Assembly (NCBI RefSeq): GCF_016545825.1
Contig: NC_052614.1
Coordinates: 24,260,559 to 24,324,558 of the forward strand
Length of the DNA stretch: 64,000 nucleotides
Reading direction: 5' to 3'
DNA from: Eucalyptus grandis
Taxonomy: Eukaryota > Streptophyta > Magnoliopsida > Myrtales > Myrtaceae
In this document: piece after piece, positions 35,592-47,790 of the stretch
Numbering within the stretch: position 1 is the first letter of the stretch
How the letters are laid out: every line of letters begins with the position of its first letter
Made by a program: the position numbers and the translations under genes
Notes under the pieces: generated by a model
What the model saw: the letters and a program-made list of their open reading frames with translations, nothing else
What the model was told of the DNA's origin: nothing
Database searches by the model: none

Positions 35592-35713
35592 CCAAAGCCC
35601 CGCAAATTATCTCACAAGTCTTGTCTAATTGCAAGATCGGCGAGAGTGACTGCCACCGCTTCTTGCTCGTCGTCTTCAAGTCCCAGCAATCCATCTCCCG
35701 GTCCACGAGTACC

Positions 35714-36942
35714 ATGGCATCGCTCTCCGGTATCTTTCATCCAATGTTATGGTTGAAATGCTCGCTTGCTATCCAGCCCGGTCTCTTGTCCGATTCCAGT
35801 GCGTCTCCAGGTCGTGGTGTTTGCTCTTGTCCCGGCCGTACTTTGTGAAAAGTGGTTGAATCGCAGCGGGACTTCCCTCCTGGTGATCCCATTGGAATGG
35901 GAAAATCGCCACAGTGATCTTTAGTGTTGGAATGTGTCCATCGGGAAGGAGAATTTGCGACGACGCTCTAATCTGCTTGACCGGGCTTTCTTACATACGC
36001 CGTGGTGCAAGCAAGCAAGCCGTTATCCTGTGGAGCCCGTTCAGGGGCAAGGTCAAGGCCCTTGGCAACGAGGGTAACATCCATTCCCACTGTAGGTCCC
36101 TTTGCTCCTAATCTCTAATTTAGGGTTACAATTCCGGATGCTGCAATCATTATAATGTCCACGGTTTCGGGCACGAGCCAAATGCCCGGGACTACAAGTT
36201 CGTGAGGATTATTTATTCGGGTGGTGTTGCAAGGCGAGCTGATTCTCCGATAAGACCGTGGCTTGTCGAGGTTTATAGCCTAGGCAGGGACACATGGACG
36301 AGCCTGGCCATGTCCGGTTTCACGTGGATGGTTTCTGGCAATTTGCGGGCATTTGGTAATGGTTCCGCGCATTGGCTTGCGGTGCCTTATGCGAATACAC
36401 CTTACAACTCAATTGTGGCCTTCGATATGAAGGAGGAATCATTTGGAGAAGTCATCGAGCTGCCCCAATCAGAAGTCTCGCAATTCTGTCTGAATCCGTG
36501 AGGCAAAGCGACACTTTCGGTGTCATGCGATTCACTGGCTCTGATTGCTTTTGGGGAATGGAACCAAGATGAATGCGGCATTTGGGTGATGAAAGAGTGC
36601 GGCGTGGCTGAGTCGTGGACCAAGCAGCATCGCATTGTGCTACTGATCGGGTCGACGGTCCTAGCGGCGTTGGGACTTACAGGGCGTGGCAAGATGTTGC
36701 AACGAATGGTGGATGAGAAGTTGGTGTGCTGTGACGTGGATATGCAGATCACTGAGATTGGAAGCCGGGGAGGCGGCCCTGAGTCATCTTTTGATGTCAG
36801 TGATTTGGGAGGAGTAGATCATACTCTCAGGAACCAAACGGGTCGAGGTTCACCGTTGACCATATTCGATTTCCCACAAAGAATCAGGTTTCATACATTC
36901 ACAGAAAATCTACATATGCTTTTTCAAATCATCTATATTTGA
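35714..36942 (+). pseudogene. F-box/FBA pseudogene, CPR30-like (copy 3)
   Basis: Clearly homologous to copies 1, 2 and 4 from the ATG at 35714 to beyond the former stop. Lesions seen by comparison: loss of one C in the TTTCCATCC context (35739-35745, TTTCATCC), a changed reading near GTGAAAAGTGG (35845), a deletion of some 60-70 bases after GGAGAATTTGCGA (about 35958), a stop in the region equivalent to TEAESL (TCCTAATC, 36107), CGA to TGA at about 36498-36500, and loss of the stop codon (CACAAAGAA for CATAAAGAA near 36880). The long frames at 36202-36501 and 36520-36942 are remnants. Sequence remains close to copy 4, so inactivation is recent. Confidence 0.9.
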
Positions 36943-38151
36943 TTTTTTTAGTTTTAATGTGTGCATTTTACAATATCTCTAAAGAAACTTAACATCCAAG
37001 TTTGGAACCTATCCACTAAAGTTAGGTAAGAATAATTATGACTAATAGATTTATGCATTCTATCATTTAGAAATAGTTGTCGTTTCAAAGGTAAAGATTT
37101 TTTTGTATATGCGTGTGTTTCACTAGAAATCAGGACTTATCCCATTTCAACAAAAGTTGATCTTTGGATTTCGTTAGTGTGGCGATTGAGTATTCATTAA
37201 AATTAATTTCACTTCGTGGAATGTCGTTCTTGCTGCGAATTTGTGCTGAGAGTCAAAAAGCTGTCACACATGGATCCTCCTATATTAAATTACCAGCATT
37301 TATTTATTTGTTAACAACTTAGTAAGTGTACCAACAATTTATTATTAAGATTATTTCCCCAACTCTCATACAAACTCGCTAACTTTATTATGTTACCGAC
37401 TCGTTTGAGATTACCAATCTGTATTTTAGCCACTTATTATGTTACCAACGGTGATTATGGCATTTCAGAATCACCAAATACTTTAATAACATACCAATTC
37501 TATTGAAATTACCAACTATTTTATGATATTACTCTTTATTTGAAGTGCTTACCAACTTTCTTGATGAAGTTATTGACTAGTTTTGTTACGAACTGATATT
37601 CAAACCGCTTACTAATGTTTATTTGATCGAAGTTATTGACTAGTTTTGTTACAAACTCGTATTCGAATTACTTACTAATGTTTATTTGATCGATGTCATT
37701 CAAATTCTTGAGCTAGTGACAAATTAAAGAGTTATGTTCTCCCTCGAGGAAGCACTTTACATATTGCTTACATGGCCAATGTGGTGTAAATAATCCATAT
37801 TGCCCCCGAGGTGTGCCTTGCAACCTAGTATGTATTAGAATTCGAAATTCTCACATGCTATCGACTTGGTTGGTCCTTTGTCACTGCCACATTATACTTC
37901 AAACTCATAAAATACCTTCTCAAATTCTAAAGACGATTTAATTACCAGTTGTTCTTTTTGTTCGGAAGTATTTGGGAATAAGTCAGCAACAAAATTATGT
38001 ATTGAGTAAATGAAAAATCAGATTGCCTTCCTTAAACCAACCCAAGTTGGAGATTCTTTTTGCCTCAATTGAGTCCTAGCAATAACTCTAAGTATTTCCA
38101 TATTTTTCCTTATTTGGTAAGTTTTCTTAATTTTTTTGCTGTCTTTTTGCT
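36943..38151. other. 3' flank of copy 3 and upstream unit of copy 4
   Basis: 36943-37190 matches the 3' flank of copy 2 (16320-16640). From 37195 the DNA is F-box upstream unit 4 (ATTACCAGCATTTATTTATT, TTACCGACTCGTTTGAGATTACC). This is the least interrupted upstream unit, with only a short internal duplication near 37560-37690 (GACTAGTTTTGTTAC twice). Confidence 0.7.
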
Positions 38152-38158
38152 TATTTAA
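38152..38158 (+). promoter_or_regulatory. TATA-like box of F-box copy 4
   Basis: TATTTAA 178 bases before the ATG. The conserved leader block CACCAAAGTCCCACAAATTT follows at about 38209. Confidence 0.55.
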
Positions 38159-38335
38159 CTATTCCATGTTTTTCCTCGTCAATCACCATAAACAAATACC
38201 GTATTGCTTCACCAAAGTCCCACAAATTTTCTCACAAGTTCTATCCAATTGCAAGATCAGTGAGTCTGACTGCCCCTGCTTCTTGCTCTTGCCCTCTTTA
38301 ATTCCTAGCAATCTGTCTCCCGGTCCACGAGTACC

Positions 38336-39565
38336 ATGGCATCGCTCTCTGGTATCTTTCCATCCAATGTCGTGGTCGAAATCCTGGCTTTCTTACCAGC
38401 CCGGTCTCTCGTCCGGTTCCGGTGCGTCTCAAAGTCATGGCGTTCACTCTTGTCCGAGCCGTACTTCGTGACGAAATGGTTGAATCGCAGCGGGACTTCC
38501 CTTCTGGTGGTCCCGTTGGAATATGAAAATCACAACCTGTGCTCTTTAGTGTTCGAAAACGCGTCCGTCGGGAAGAAAAATTTGAATCTGCCTCTTGGCG
38601 ACAAATGGTTTTCGATATCCGTGATCGGTTCGTCCAGCGATGGTGCTCTGATTTGCTTGTCCGGGCTTTCGTACAAACACCGTCGAGCGAGCAAGCAAGC
38701 CGTTATCCTGTGGAGCCCGTCCACAGGCGAAGTCAAGGTCCTCCCCAACAGGGGTTGCGTCCATTGTCACCGCTGGCCCGTTTGCACCCAGTCTCTAATT
38801 CAGGGCTACAATTCAGCATGCTGCAGTCAATATCTTGTCCATGGTTTCGGCTATGAGCCGAATGCCCGAGATTACAAGGTCGTGAGGATTACTTATTCTC
38901 GCGGCGGTGTGAGAGAAGCTGATTCTCCAATAAGGCCATCGCTTGTCGAGGTTTATAGCCTAGGCCGTAACAGATGGAAGAGCCTGGGCAGGCCCGATTT
39001 CACTTGGACGGTTCGTGGCAATTCACGGGCATTTGTCAATGGGGCCGCGCATTGGCTCGCGGGGCCTGCAGTGGAGGCACCTTACAACTCAATTGTAGCC
39101 TTCGATATGAAGGAGGAAAAATTCGGAGAAGTCATCGAGCTGCCCCAATCGGAAAATCTCACACAATTCTCTCTAAATCCGAGAGGCAAAGCGACGCTCT
39201 CAGTGTCATGCGGTTCACTGGCTTTGATTGCTTTCGGCATATGGAACAGAGAGGAATGCTGCATTTGGGTGATGAAGGAGTATGGCGTGGCCACGTCCTG
39301 GACTAAGAAGCATCACATTGTGGTACCGATCGGGTCGACGGTCCGAGCGGCCTTGGGACTTACCAGGCATGGCAAGCTTTTGCTTCGCATGGTGGATGAG
39401 AAGTTGGTGTGTTGTGATGTGGAAAATATGCAGATCAGTGACGTTGGAATCCAGGGAAGCGGCATTGATTCATCTTTTGATGTCATTGACTTGGGAGGCG
39501 CAGATCCTACTGTCACGAACCAAGTGGGTCGAGGTTCGCTGTTGACCATACCCAACTTCCCATAA
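38336..39565 (+). CDS. F-box/FBA-type protein, CPR30-like (copy 4)
   Basis: A 409-residue intact paralogue: F-box at about 8-48 (PSNVVVEILAFLPARSLVRF), GSSSDGALICLSG, ILWSPSTGEVKVL, HGFGYEPNARDYKVVRI, and a conserved C-terminal half with SLALIAFGIWNREECCIW and SSFDVIDLGGADPT. Intronless; the start is equivalent to that of copies 1 and 2. It shares the EGCVQCRRWPVC-like cysteine cluster of copy 1 (RGCVHCHRWPVCTQS), which copy 2 has changed. Predicted SCF substrate receptor; target unknown. Its upstream unit is almost free of insertions, so of the three copies it has the most ancestral promoter context. Confidence 0.9.
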   Translation: MASLSGIFPSNVVVEILAFLPARSLVRFRCVSKSWRSLLSEPYFVTKWLNRSGTSLLVVPLEYENHNLCSLVFENASVGKKNLNLPLGDKWFSISVIGSSSDGALICLSGLSYKHRRASKQAVILWSPSTGEVKVLPNRGCVHCHRWPVCTQSLIQGYNSACCSQYLVHGFGYEPNARDYKVVRITYSRGGVREADSPIRPSLVEVYSLGRNRWKSLGRPDFTWTVRGNSRAFVNGAAHWLAGPAVEAPYNSIVAFDMKEEKFGEVIELPQSENLTQFSLNPRGKATLSVSCGSLALIAFGIWNREECCIWVMKEYGVATSWTKKHHIVVPIGSTVRAALGLTRHGKLLLRMVDEKLVCCDVENMQISDVGIQGSGIDSSFDVIDLGGADPTVTNQVGRGSLLTIPNFP

Positions 39566-41880
39566 AGAACTAGGTGTCAAACATTCACAGAAATTCACAT
39601 ATGCTTTTTCCAGAGACAGATAATCGTCTATTGTTTTCGTAGTTTTTATGTTCTATGCATTTCATTATGTTCCCCAAGATCTTATCGTCTAAATGTGGCA
39701 CCTATCAAAGATATATATGTTATCAAAGATATATATGTTATGTATTGTGTCATTGAGATATAGTCGTTGCTGTAAAATTTTTAAAAAATTGTCTTCAAGG
39801 ATTTTTCATGTTGCGGAAAGCGAGTCTTTAAACAATAAAATAAATAGAATAAGAAAATATATAGGACATCAGATTTTCATGGTTCAGTCATAATGACAAG
39901 GGGTGAATGCAATTCTCGGGTATGAGCCAAGAAAACACAAGTTCCACCGAGAACAACTCTAATGGGGAACTCCTTGACACTCGCCCGTGGCGAACATTTA
40001 CTCCAAAAGCCTGAAGGCTGACGAGATTCAAGAGCACACAAGAAATGTCGAGCGCATTACTTAACAAGAGAGAAAGAAATGCGCACTCAGCTCGAACAAA
40101 CACATGGCGAGGAAAACCATGGCAATCTCTCGTTTCTGCTTATCCCTAGAAAAACCCAAACAACTTCATCGGTCTAGACTCTAGAACACGTTGCAGCCGC
40201 AGACAGAACTAGACCCAAGTAAAGATTTTTGGCAATTCGACAACCGAAACTCTCCACGTTAAGCAGCATGCTTATCAATCCCGAATCGTCGACCTCGAGT
40301 AATACCCACGTCTCGAGCACAATTCGACTCGACTTCCACGTACCCCGTTCCTGCTCCCGTCGGACATCGCAGACGATCGCAGGAGGGGTCAGACCGTTCC
40401 CGAAGACGTGGAAGAGAGAGAGTGAAGAGGGCGATTTGTGATTTATCCATGACCTGCGGTTACCGGAGCTCCTCCAAGGGAACGAACGGGCGAGCCCCAG
40501 ACGAATCAGCGACGGCGAGACAGGCTCGATCGAGGCGGGACGCGAGGGATTGTCGTTTGATTGCGGAAGCTCTCGCCTCCGATCGAAGCTGGACCTGAAC
40601 GTTCGCGATGAAGGCCGAGACGCTTCGAGCTGCAGGCAGATCGACCTGAACGGTTTCGGCTGGAGCTAAGGGGCGGCGCTTGCGGCGAGCTTACGGAAGA
40701 GGAGACGACGGGAGTTCGCGTTGGCGAGTTCCGCCAGAGCAACCGCCGGAGTTTGGCACCGGGGGACGTCGGTGGACTTCGTAGCCCAGTCTGTAGCGGG
40801 AAAGTGAGAATAAACGCGAATTGAACCAGATGCTTTTAGAGAATTTTATTTTTAATGAGGTTTTGATGAGAGGGAAGATGGTCATGTGGCATGTAAACGA
40901 ACGCAAAAATATAGTGTCGCTCGACACCAAAAAAATTAAAAAAAAAAAAAATAGGAAAAAAAATTTAAAAATACAAAACTTATCTCATCCGAAATTTCTC
41001 TAAGGAAGTATTCAAAATCATTGTATACTCTTCAGAATATGATATATATATATATACATAAAGGAAAATAATTTGAATAATTTTTTTTATTAATAATCAA
41101 AATATTTTTATTAACTAATTATTTCAAGCGATTATTTTAACGAAAATTATTTTCAGATCAATTTTTGTTTGCAAAACAAATGCATCCCAAGTCACTGAAA
41201 ATCATAATGTTAAGTTATGAGAGTGAAAAATGACATTGTCACTTCACTTATTTCGTGAAAAAATAAATAATTTGAATAACATTTTCCTAAGAATGATTGT
41301 TCACGTTTCTTAAAATTATTGTTCAAAAATGGTGGCATTAAGGTCTTATTTGAAATAAAATCCACTTTATATCCTTATTTGAAATTTTCCTTTTTTCTTT
41401 TTTGCTAAAAATAAATTAACATAAATTTTAGCCCAGCTACTGTTGGGGAAAAATGGCCCAAATGATCTTAATATATTAATTTGCTCATTATAATCTCTAA
41501 AATTTTATTTAATAATATATAATATCATTTTTAAACTCTTTTAATTTCTTTTAATTTGTTTAATGTCGTCCTTGAATTTTGATCCATTGTTTAATATGAT
41601 CTTGAAATTTTAAATATTTTCATAAAATCCATGGACTACACTGAACAATGACTAAAAAATCAAATACCATATTAAATAAATGAAAAGTTTGTGGATAATA
41701 TTGCATGTTAAGTATAAGTTTGAGGACCGTATTGCATATTGAATTATTATTGAAGGGCCAATACTATCATTATCCCATGCCATTTTGTTATGAAGTAACT
41801 CTTGGGACATGATTTGATTGTAATTGAATACATAAAGATTAAACTTTGTATGGTACTACAAGAAGTATGCTTGAAAAGCT
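39566..41880. other. Spacer with possible LTR-like GC-rich segment
   Basis: 39703-39740 contains a short tandem repeat of ATCAAAGATATATATGTT. 39805-40810 is richer in GC and begins TGTTGCGGAAAGCGAGTC, reminiscent of Copia LTR 3' regions, but I found no TSD or partner LTR. The frames at 40229-40742 lie in this segment and show no domain. 40930-41400 is AT-rich with MITE relics. No supported gene. Confidence 0.4.
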
Positions 41881-42067
41881 TCTAGTGCAACGATGAATGT
41901 ATGCAAGTGTAGTAAGTTCCTAGTAAAAGCCTTAGTACAAGGAATTTGTGTCGAAAGAACGCCGATGGGGAAAATATTTGGACCCACATCTAAATTTCTA
42001 ATGTCAAAGGAAAAAAAAAATGATATGGACTTTGTTGAATCTGTGTTGTCCTCTGCCCGCCATGGTG

Positions 42068-43294
42068 CTAAATCAAGCTCGTTGAAGAATCAAAGACGAG
42101 ACATTTTCCAGTGATACATGACAAAACCGCACCACGCTGCATTAGAGAAGAAAAATTGTAAATTGTTGGTTGGAAAGGAACTGAAGGCTTTCCAACAGGG
42201 GATGCGTACCTATCAAGCATCCTAGGAGAGAAGTCATGGTAATAGTTGACAGAGGATGAGTCATGGTAATAGTTGACAGAGGATGATCTTTTAAGGCTAT
42301 GGCTATAATCTTGTCCATCACATCGTCCGCAAATAGGAGAATAACAAATCCAAAACTCTTGATCATGGTCGGTGTGGAGAAAATCATGATCAAGATGACA
42401 GCGATATTCCAAAGGCATATGGAGAACATAGGGCCAGACACCGGGAACACGATGCTCATTCCCGACAGAGAGCAGATCTTACACGAAAGAGCGACACTGC
42501 AAAAAAAGAAGAAAAAATATACATGTATGTATATGGACAAGATCAATGACTGAATCTGAGAATTTGTGATGTCAATTTTTCTAGTTCTAAACATAATGAG
42601 CAAGACCGTGTCTGCTACCTTGGTGGTACAGTAATCAGCCAGAGAGGCAAACGCTCCGAGTTAAAGTAGTCCCTCCAATACAAAAGTTGGATCACGGTCA
42701 TTCCCAGGGCTGCCCTGGCATCCACTCCTCCTCCAATGAACGAGAGCCGAACCGATGAGGTACCATACATGAAAAGATGAACTCCAAAGCAATACAAAAT
42801 CATGCTCATTAACCCGAAACCCCAAAGAGCCTTGCCTTGCAAACATGGTGCGCGTGTGAGCAGCAAGTCTATAAAATAAAACGCAAGTTTTCCTCATTAT
42901 TTGTTGAGGTAAAAGTTCTCAAAAGCGAAATATATAAGCGAAATTTATCAAGGTGATATTACGTAGACCATCGATGGCGGTATGGAATTGCTTAGAGATC
43001 TGCATATTTGGTCGTGCTCCCCGACCTGCATCCAGTAGAAGCGTACGTTAAGACAATGACATTATACGGAACTTGGGCAGTGATTGAATCCCATGGCTTT
43101 TGGTACAAATAGACATTTAAATTCCAGACTTCAATTCGTTTTGCTATAATCAGAAGCAGATTTATGATGCCAAAACAACAGAATCTCGAAATCAAATAAC
43201 CAAAGACATAAGCGACAAACCAAACACTAAAGATTGTCCGTAACGCTCGAGTGTTTGCTACACTTAGAATATGCCCGAACCCAAAAGTGTTCAT
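42068..43294 (-). pseudogene. Unrecognised membrane-protein gene or relic, minus strand
   Basis: Three hydrophobic coding-like blocks on the minus strand have possible splice borders. Block 1 is 43294-43005 (MNTFGFGHILSV; two long hydrophobic runs such as FVAYVFGYLISRFCCFGIIN). Block 2 is about 42884-42632, entered after TTTTATTTTATAG and left before GTAGCAGAC (LWGFGLMSMILYCFGVHLFM). Block 3, from about 42500, follows a pyrimidine tract and GCAG (GMSIVFPVSGPMFSICLWNI). The phases do not join cleanly: block 1 leaves two bases at its best donor while block 2 needs one. A damaged gene or wrong borders are both possible. No family is recognised. Block 3 contains an in-frame 27-bp duplication. Confidence 0.35.
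42232..42285. repeat. 27-bp tandem duplication
   Basis: AGTCATGGTAATAGTTGACA...GGATG occurs twice head to tail (42232-42258, 42259-42285). The length is nine codons, so it repeats HPLSTITMT on the minus strand without breaking the frame. Confidence 0.95.
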
Positions 43295-43299
43295 TTAAG

Positions 43300-44740
43300 G
43301 AAAAAAAAACTTAATTTGAGTACAAAACTCACCGCAGCAATCAAGGAATGTATGAGTTCCGACACAAGATCGTCTTCCGCGTTCCTTGTTTTTTGTTTTT
43401 GCTTTTACCGCGCGGCGTCTCCTTTTGACTTGTGCGGCTGCGGCTTTTTTAGGAAAGAGGAGTAAAAGGAAACCCCTTTTTTTCCTCCTTTTTTTCTCTT
43501 ATAAAGACTTGATTTAGGATTGGAATCCACCGAATTTTAGATTCGCTTGTTATTTGTGTGGCTTTTAAATCAGATGCTCAATGTTCGAAATATAATATAA
43601 AGTCCAAATAGGCAATCAAAGGAATTGAACTCTCAGATCAAATCTTGAATAGATATCGATAATGGCATTTTAACTATTTAAGGATCCATTCGAAAATTTC
43701 AATCGACATCATCAGATTCTGTTTGGATTACGTACGCCGCTCAAATTAAGCCAATCGCATAAAAATTAATTGCCAAAAAGAGAACGACTTACCACCCAAA
43801 TAATTCGATCAAGAGACAAAAATGGCCAATGCTTTGCGTGATGCTAGGGTTCTGCAGCCGAGCCGATACCTCTTCTTTTGTCCTTTGCTTATTTCGGTTA
43901 ACCTAAAAATTGGCGTCATCTTCCTATCTTCAAAGAAATTACATAATATACTCACGCGTATCTATACAAATACATGACCGCTCAGATGACCAAGAAAGAA
44001 GACCTCAAACATGGCCTTCGTTTGATGAGAGCACCTGAATATAAAAACGGAGTTAGATATATGAAAATCGCTACGTTAGGCAATACAATATTGACATTAT
44101 TCGCTTACCTGAGAATGAAATTACAATTTGTCATGTTCTGAGTATGCCGATGTGTGTAAATAGTATGTGTGTGCATAGCACTATCGATACCAAATGTCCG
44201 ATTTATATTAAGCACTCTCCCAGAGGAGATACTCTTGAACAATATAAAGTGACTCCACCAAAAGGTTATGATTCGTCGGTCCTACTGGATTTTTGCACTA
44301 TACTTAGCTTAATTCAATGACACAAACATAGACTGAATTCCCAACCCATCACTTTAAATCGAATTGAAAATTTTCTTTCTCTATCGTCCATTCGTAATTT
44401 GCGGGGTCCTGAATTCTTCATAGGATCAGGTGAGGATGGTTGGCGGTGTCTCTTCGGTACTCATGGTCGATCGTTAGGCTGCATTGGGTCGGTTAAATTT
44501 GAAGTCTACGAGTCAAACAAGAAACACATGGTTCTCCTTCTTGACCTGGCAGGATCAATGTCAAATTCAAAGTGCATGTTGGACTTTCCAACCTCAGTAG
44601 CCGAAGGCCCCAAAGCATACTAATAAAACTGATTTCCCAAATTTGATTCTTTTCTTTCGATATTTGGTTTTATCCACAACTCAATTCAGATTGAGTTCTT
44701 TCAACGGCTTAAACTAGAGACATTTAATATTTTTTAACTG
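43300..44740. other. Spacer without recognised genes
   Basis: AT-rich, with no protein family visible in any frame longer than 60 codons. The 74-codon frame at 44399-44623 has no features. Confidence 0.5.
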
Positions 44741-44744
44741 ATGA

Positions 44745-45055
44745 ATGTCACAGGAAATATGCAATCTTATTTCCTATGGATGGTCAAATTTCTAGACTGA
44801 GGATGAATATGTTATAACTTTTCTCTGTCTGTACAGTAAGTTCTTTCATTTAATTCTTGACGGAGGCACAATCTATAAAAGTTTATTACTTTGTCATCAA
44901 ACTTTGAAATTCTCAATTTGTTCACTGGTTACACTTTCATTCGACACTAAAACTAATTACATTTCATGAAGAACAGATCTTATTGTCTGAAATGAATCAA
45001 GATGTACATACAATAGGACAGATCACCGGAGGATGACGGTGGAAGTTCTAAGTCA
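44745..45055. repeat. Segment duplicated from/at 11380-11700
   Basis: Matches the 3' flank of F-box copy 1 in the same orientation (GAATGTCACAGGAAATAT, GATGAATATGTT, ACACTTTCA.TCGACA, GGAGGATGACGG). It stands 300 bases before the diverged F-box relic. Confidence 0.65.
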
Positions 45056-45372
45056 TGGGCTAATTAGTCACTTTCATTCATGAACTTTTTTTTTTTTTGA
45101 GTCATTTAGATTTTAACTTTGTCGATTTTTCAGAAAATCTGCGTGGCTAAAATTAAAGAAAAGACTAAAATTGAAAAGTAAAATGAAACTGGCGAAGAAC
45201 ACAGGGCACAATCTAACCCTAATCGACTGAGCTGGCATTACGCATAGAAAGGTCTTCAGTTTTGGTGCAAAACATATCATCATATATGTTTGGCTTCCGT
45301 ATATCATAAGATATTTTTCTAGGTCTTGTCCTTGTTATTTCCCGATCCATTCGAATTTCGTGTTATCGCTAT

Positions 45373-47790
45373 CCCATATCCTTCTACCGGATGTTACCGG
45401 TAAACTACTCGTGTCATTGCCAGTCAAGTCTCCGGTCATAAATTCATGTGCATTTCTAAGGCGTGGCTTTCTCCCTTGTCCAAACCATACTTAGCGACAT
45501 TGTGGATGGATCGCGGACGAAGCGGTCTCCTAGCAATTCAGTCGAGTACATCCCGACATGGAATGTGTTCTTTTGTATGCGCAGAAGTGCAAATAAGCCC
45601 CAAAATTTCGACAATACCATTTGCTAACAAAGGTCCCTGCCTATCCATTATTTTGGAGACTTCATCAAATTATAGTGCCCTAATTTACTTGATCAATCTC
45701 TTCATCTGAAGGCGATTGCATGACTAAGCAAGTTGTTACTATTGGCAAATTCAAGACTCCTGACAACGAAGGTTACGCCAATCGCAGTTGGCCTTAGCTG
45801 CACCGTATCTCTTATTCAAGGCTACACAGGGGGTGTTGCGGTCGATGTCTTATGAATGGTTTTAAGTATAGGCTGATTCCTGAGGGTTACAAAATTATGA
45901 GTGTTAGAAAGCCCAATCCACACACTTAAACTAATGATGAAGGGAGACCATATAAATATTAAAAGAATTTAGGTTATCAAGCGATGTAGAGTAATATTTC
46001 AACACCTCCGTTCACATACAAAGCTAGATTACAAGCAACATGTGAACTTTTGACTAGTCACATTCGTGAAAGGGATAACACTAGCTCTGATATTATGTTA
46101 TGTTTTATGAGACTACTACCAACTATTTTAAAAATTTAAACTATTTTTTAAATATTTTAATACTCTACCTTACATATAGGCTGGCCTTTGGTCTAAGGCT
46201 AAAGTATATAAATATGTCATTGGGGAAGCAAATTGGGGCCTAGATGTTGGGAGTGCACAACGGAAGTTTGATACCTTCACCTAGGAGACTGTCAAGAGGG
46301 GGCTCAAGTTCAAGCTCGTTAACACATCCAATTGGACATAACTTCACTCAAAAACTTATACCAATGAATTATGGGTCAATTAAAATATATTAATTGCTAT
46401 ACACCATATCCATTCTTCAATGTGGATTTCTATAATACAACTAACTTGCGCGTGCATTTTAACAATTTTCCCCTCACATGTGAGCTTAGTGTTATGTCCG
46501 CTTATCCTTAACTCAACTTCTTACGAGCTTACATTACTATACCACAATGCTCACCTTCTAACAATTTTCCCCTCACGTGTGAGCTTAGTGTTAGGTCCAC
46601 TTATCCTTAATTTAACTTCTTAGGAGCTTAAATTACTATACCACAATGCTCACCTGTCCACTTATTCTTAATTCAGGCATCCTTTTGAATCAACTTCTTA
46701 TAAGCCTATATTGCTACATTACAATGCCCACCTGTCGGGAAACCGCCACCATAGGCTCGAACCATAGGCCATTTATTTGGAGTGCACAGCAGAAGTTCAA
46801 TACCTTCACCTGGGGATATCGCCAAGGGAAAGCTAAAGTCCAAGTTTGTTAACATATCAAATTAGACCCACATTCACTAAAAAATTTAAACAAATGATTT
46901 ATGAGTCAATTAAGATATATTAACTACTCTACACCACATCAATTATCCAATGTGGAATTTATCTAATACAACTCACTTGTGTGTGCATCCTAATACTGGA
47001 AGAATTTGAATTAAGGATCTCTAACTCTGATACCATATAAAAAATTCAACTCAAAAACTTAAGTTAATAAGTGAAAAAACAACATGAATATTAAAAGTAT
47101 TTATGACTCGTTATCATTACATCAATGATGAAGATTGCTTATTCCTGCAAAAATGAAGGGGACTTTATGCTCAATTGAGAACATCAGACATCGAAATTTA
47201 TCTAATCAAGGACACAAGGAGAAATTTGGTGGGACACAAGGAGAAATTTGGTGGAACCCGATTTTATGTGCTTAGTTTTAGGCAATTTGCAGGCATCTGT
47301 TAAGGATCAGTGCATTGTTGCCAGCACCCGAAAGCACACGAGATTCAGTTCCATAGTGTCCCTTTTTCCAGAGGAGGAAGTATTGGGGCGAGTCACGACA
47401 CCAGTTTCCGAGTATCTCTCTAGATTCCATCTAGATCCAAGAGGCACCGTGACGCTCTCGGTGTCGCGAGATTCACTGGCTCTTGTTGCTTTTTCTGTAT
47501 CGCACTATGGAGACGTTTGCGCCATTTGAGTGATGAGAGAGTATGGCGAGGATGAATACTGGAGCAAACAGTGTCACATTGCTCTACCAACAGGACTTGT
47601 GGTAACAAAGGGAGATGGTACGGCTTTACTTGACAGGCTGGTGTTTAGCAATATAGAAAATACGCAAGTCAGCGAGGTCAGAGTCTGGGGAGGCTCGTGG
47701 TCACGATTCGGCGTCATTGATTCTGGCGAAGAAGGAGAACCTAGTCTTACTCTCGGCAATACGTGGGTTGAGGCCGTGGCTGGCGAGTGA
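45373..47790 (+). pseudogene. Diverged F-box/FBA relic split by repeats
   Basis: The N-terminal part (45373-45900) retains LPDVTGKLLVSLPVKS and, one frame over, CISKAWLSPLSKPYLATLWM, equivalent to the F-box and post-F-box of the intact copies. The C-terminal part (47230-47790) matches residues from the RGNSRAF region to the end: VSRDSLALVAFSVSH, then YWSKQCHIALPTGL and the VIDSG block. Damage: frameshifts in the first half, about 1.3 kb of repeat DNA between the halves, and TGA at 47527-47529 for the Trp codon of IWVMKEYG. It is far more diverged than copies 1-4 and probably belongs to another subtype of the array. Confidence 0.82.
46250..46990. repeat. Repeat insert within the F-box relic
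   Basis: Two direct copies of about 200 bp (about 46250-46450 and 46780-46985) share GGAGTGCACA.C.GAAGTT, ATACCTTCACCT and GGGTCAATTAA.ATATATTAA. They flank a tandem array of roughly 105-bp units at 46459-46735 (ACAATTTTCCCCTCAC.TGTG, AGCTTAGTGTTA). The two outer copies might be LTR-like, but TG...CA ends and a PBS are not clear. Confidence 0.6.

Noticed and set aside
39805..40930. Another solo LTR
   Set aside because: The left end TGTTGCGGAAAGC looks LTR-like, but no matching right end or TSD could be found.
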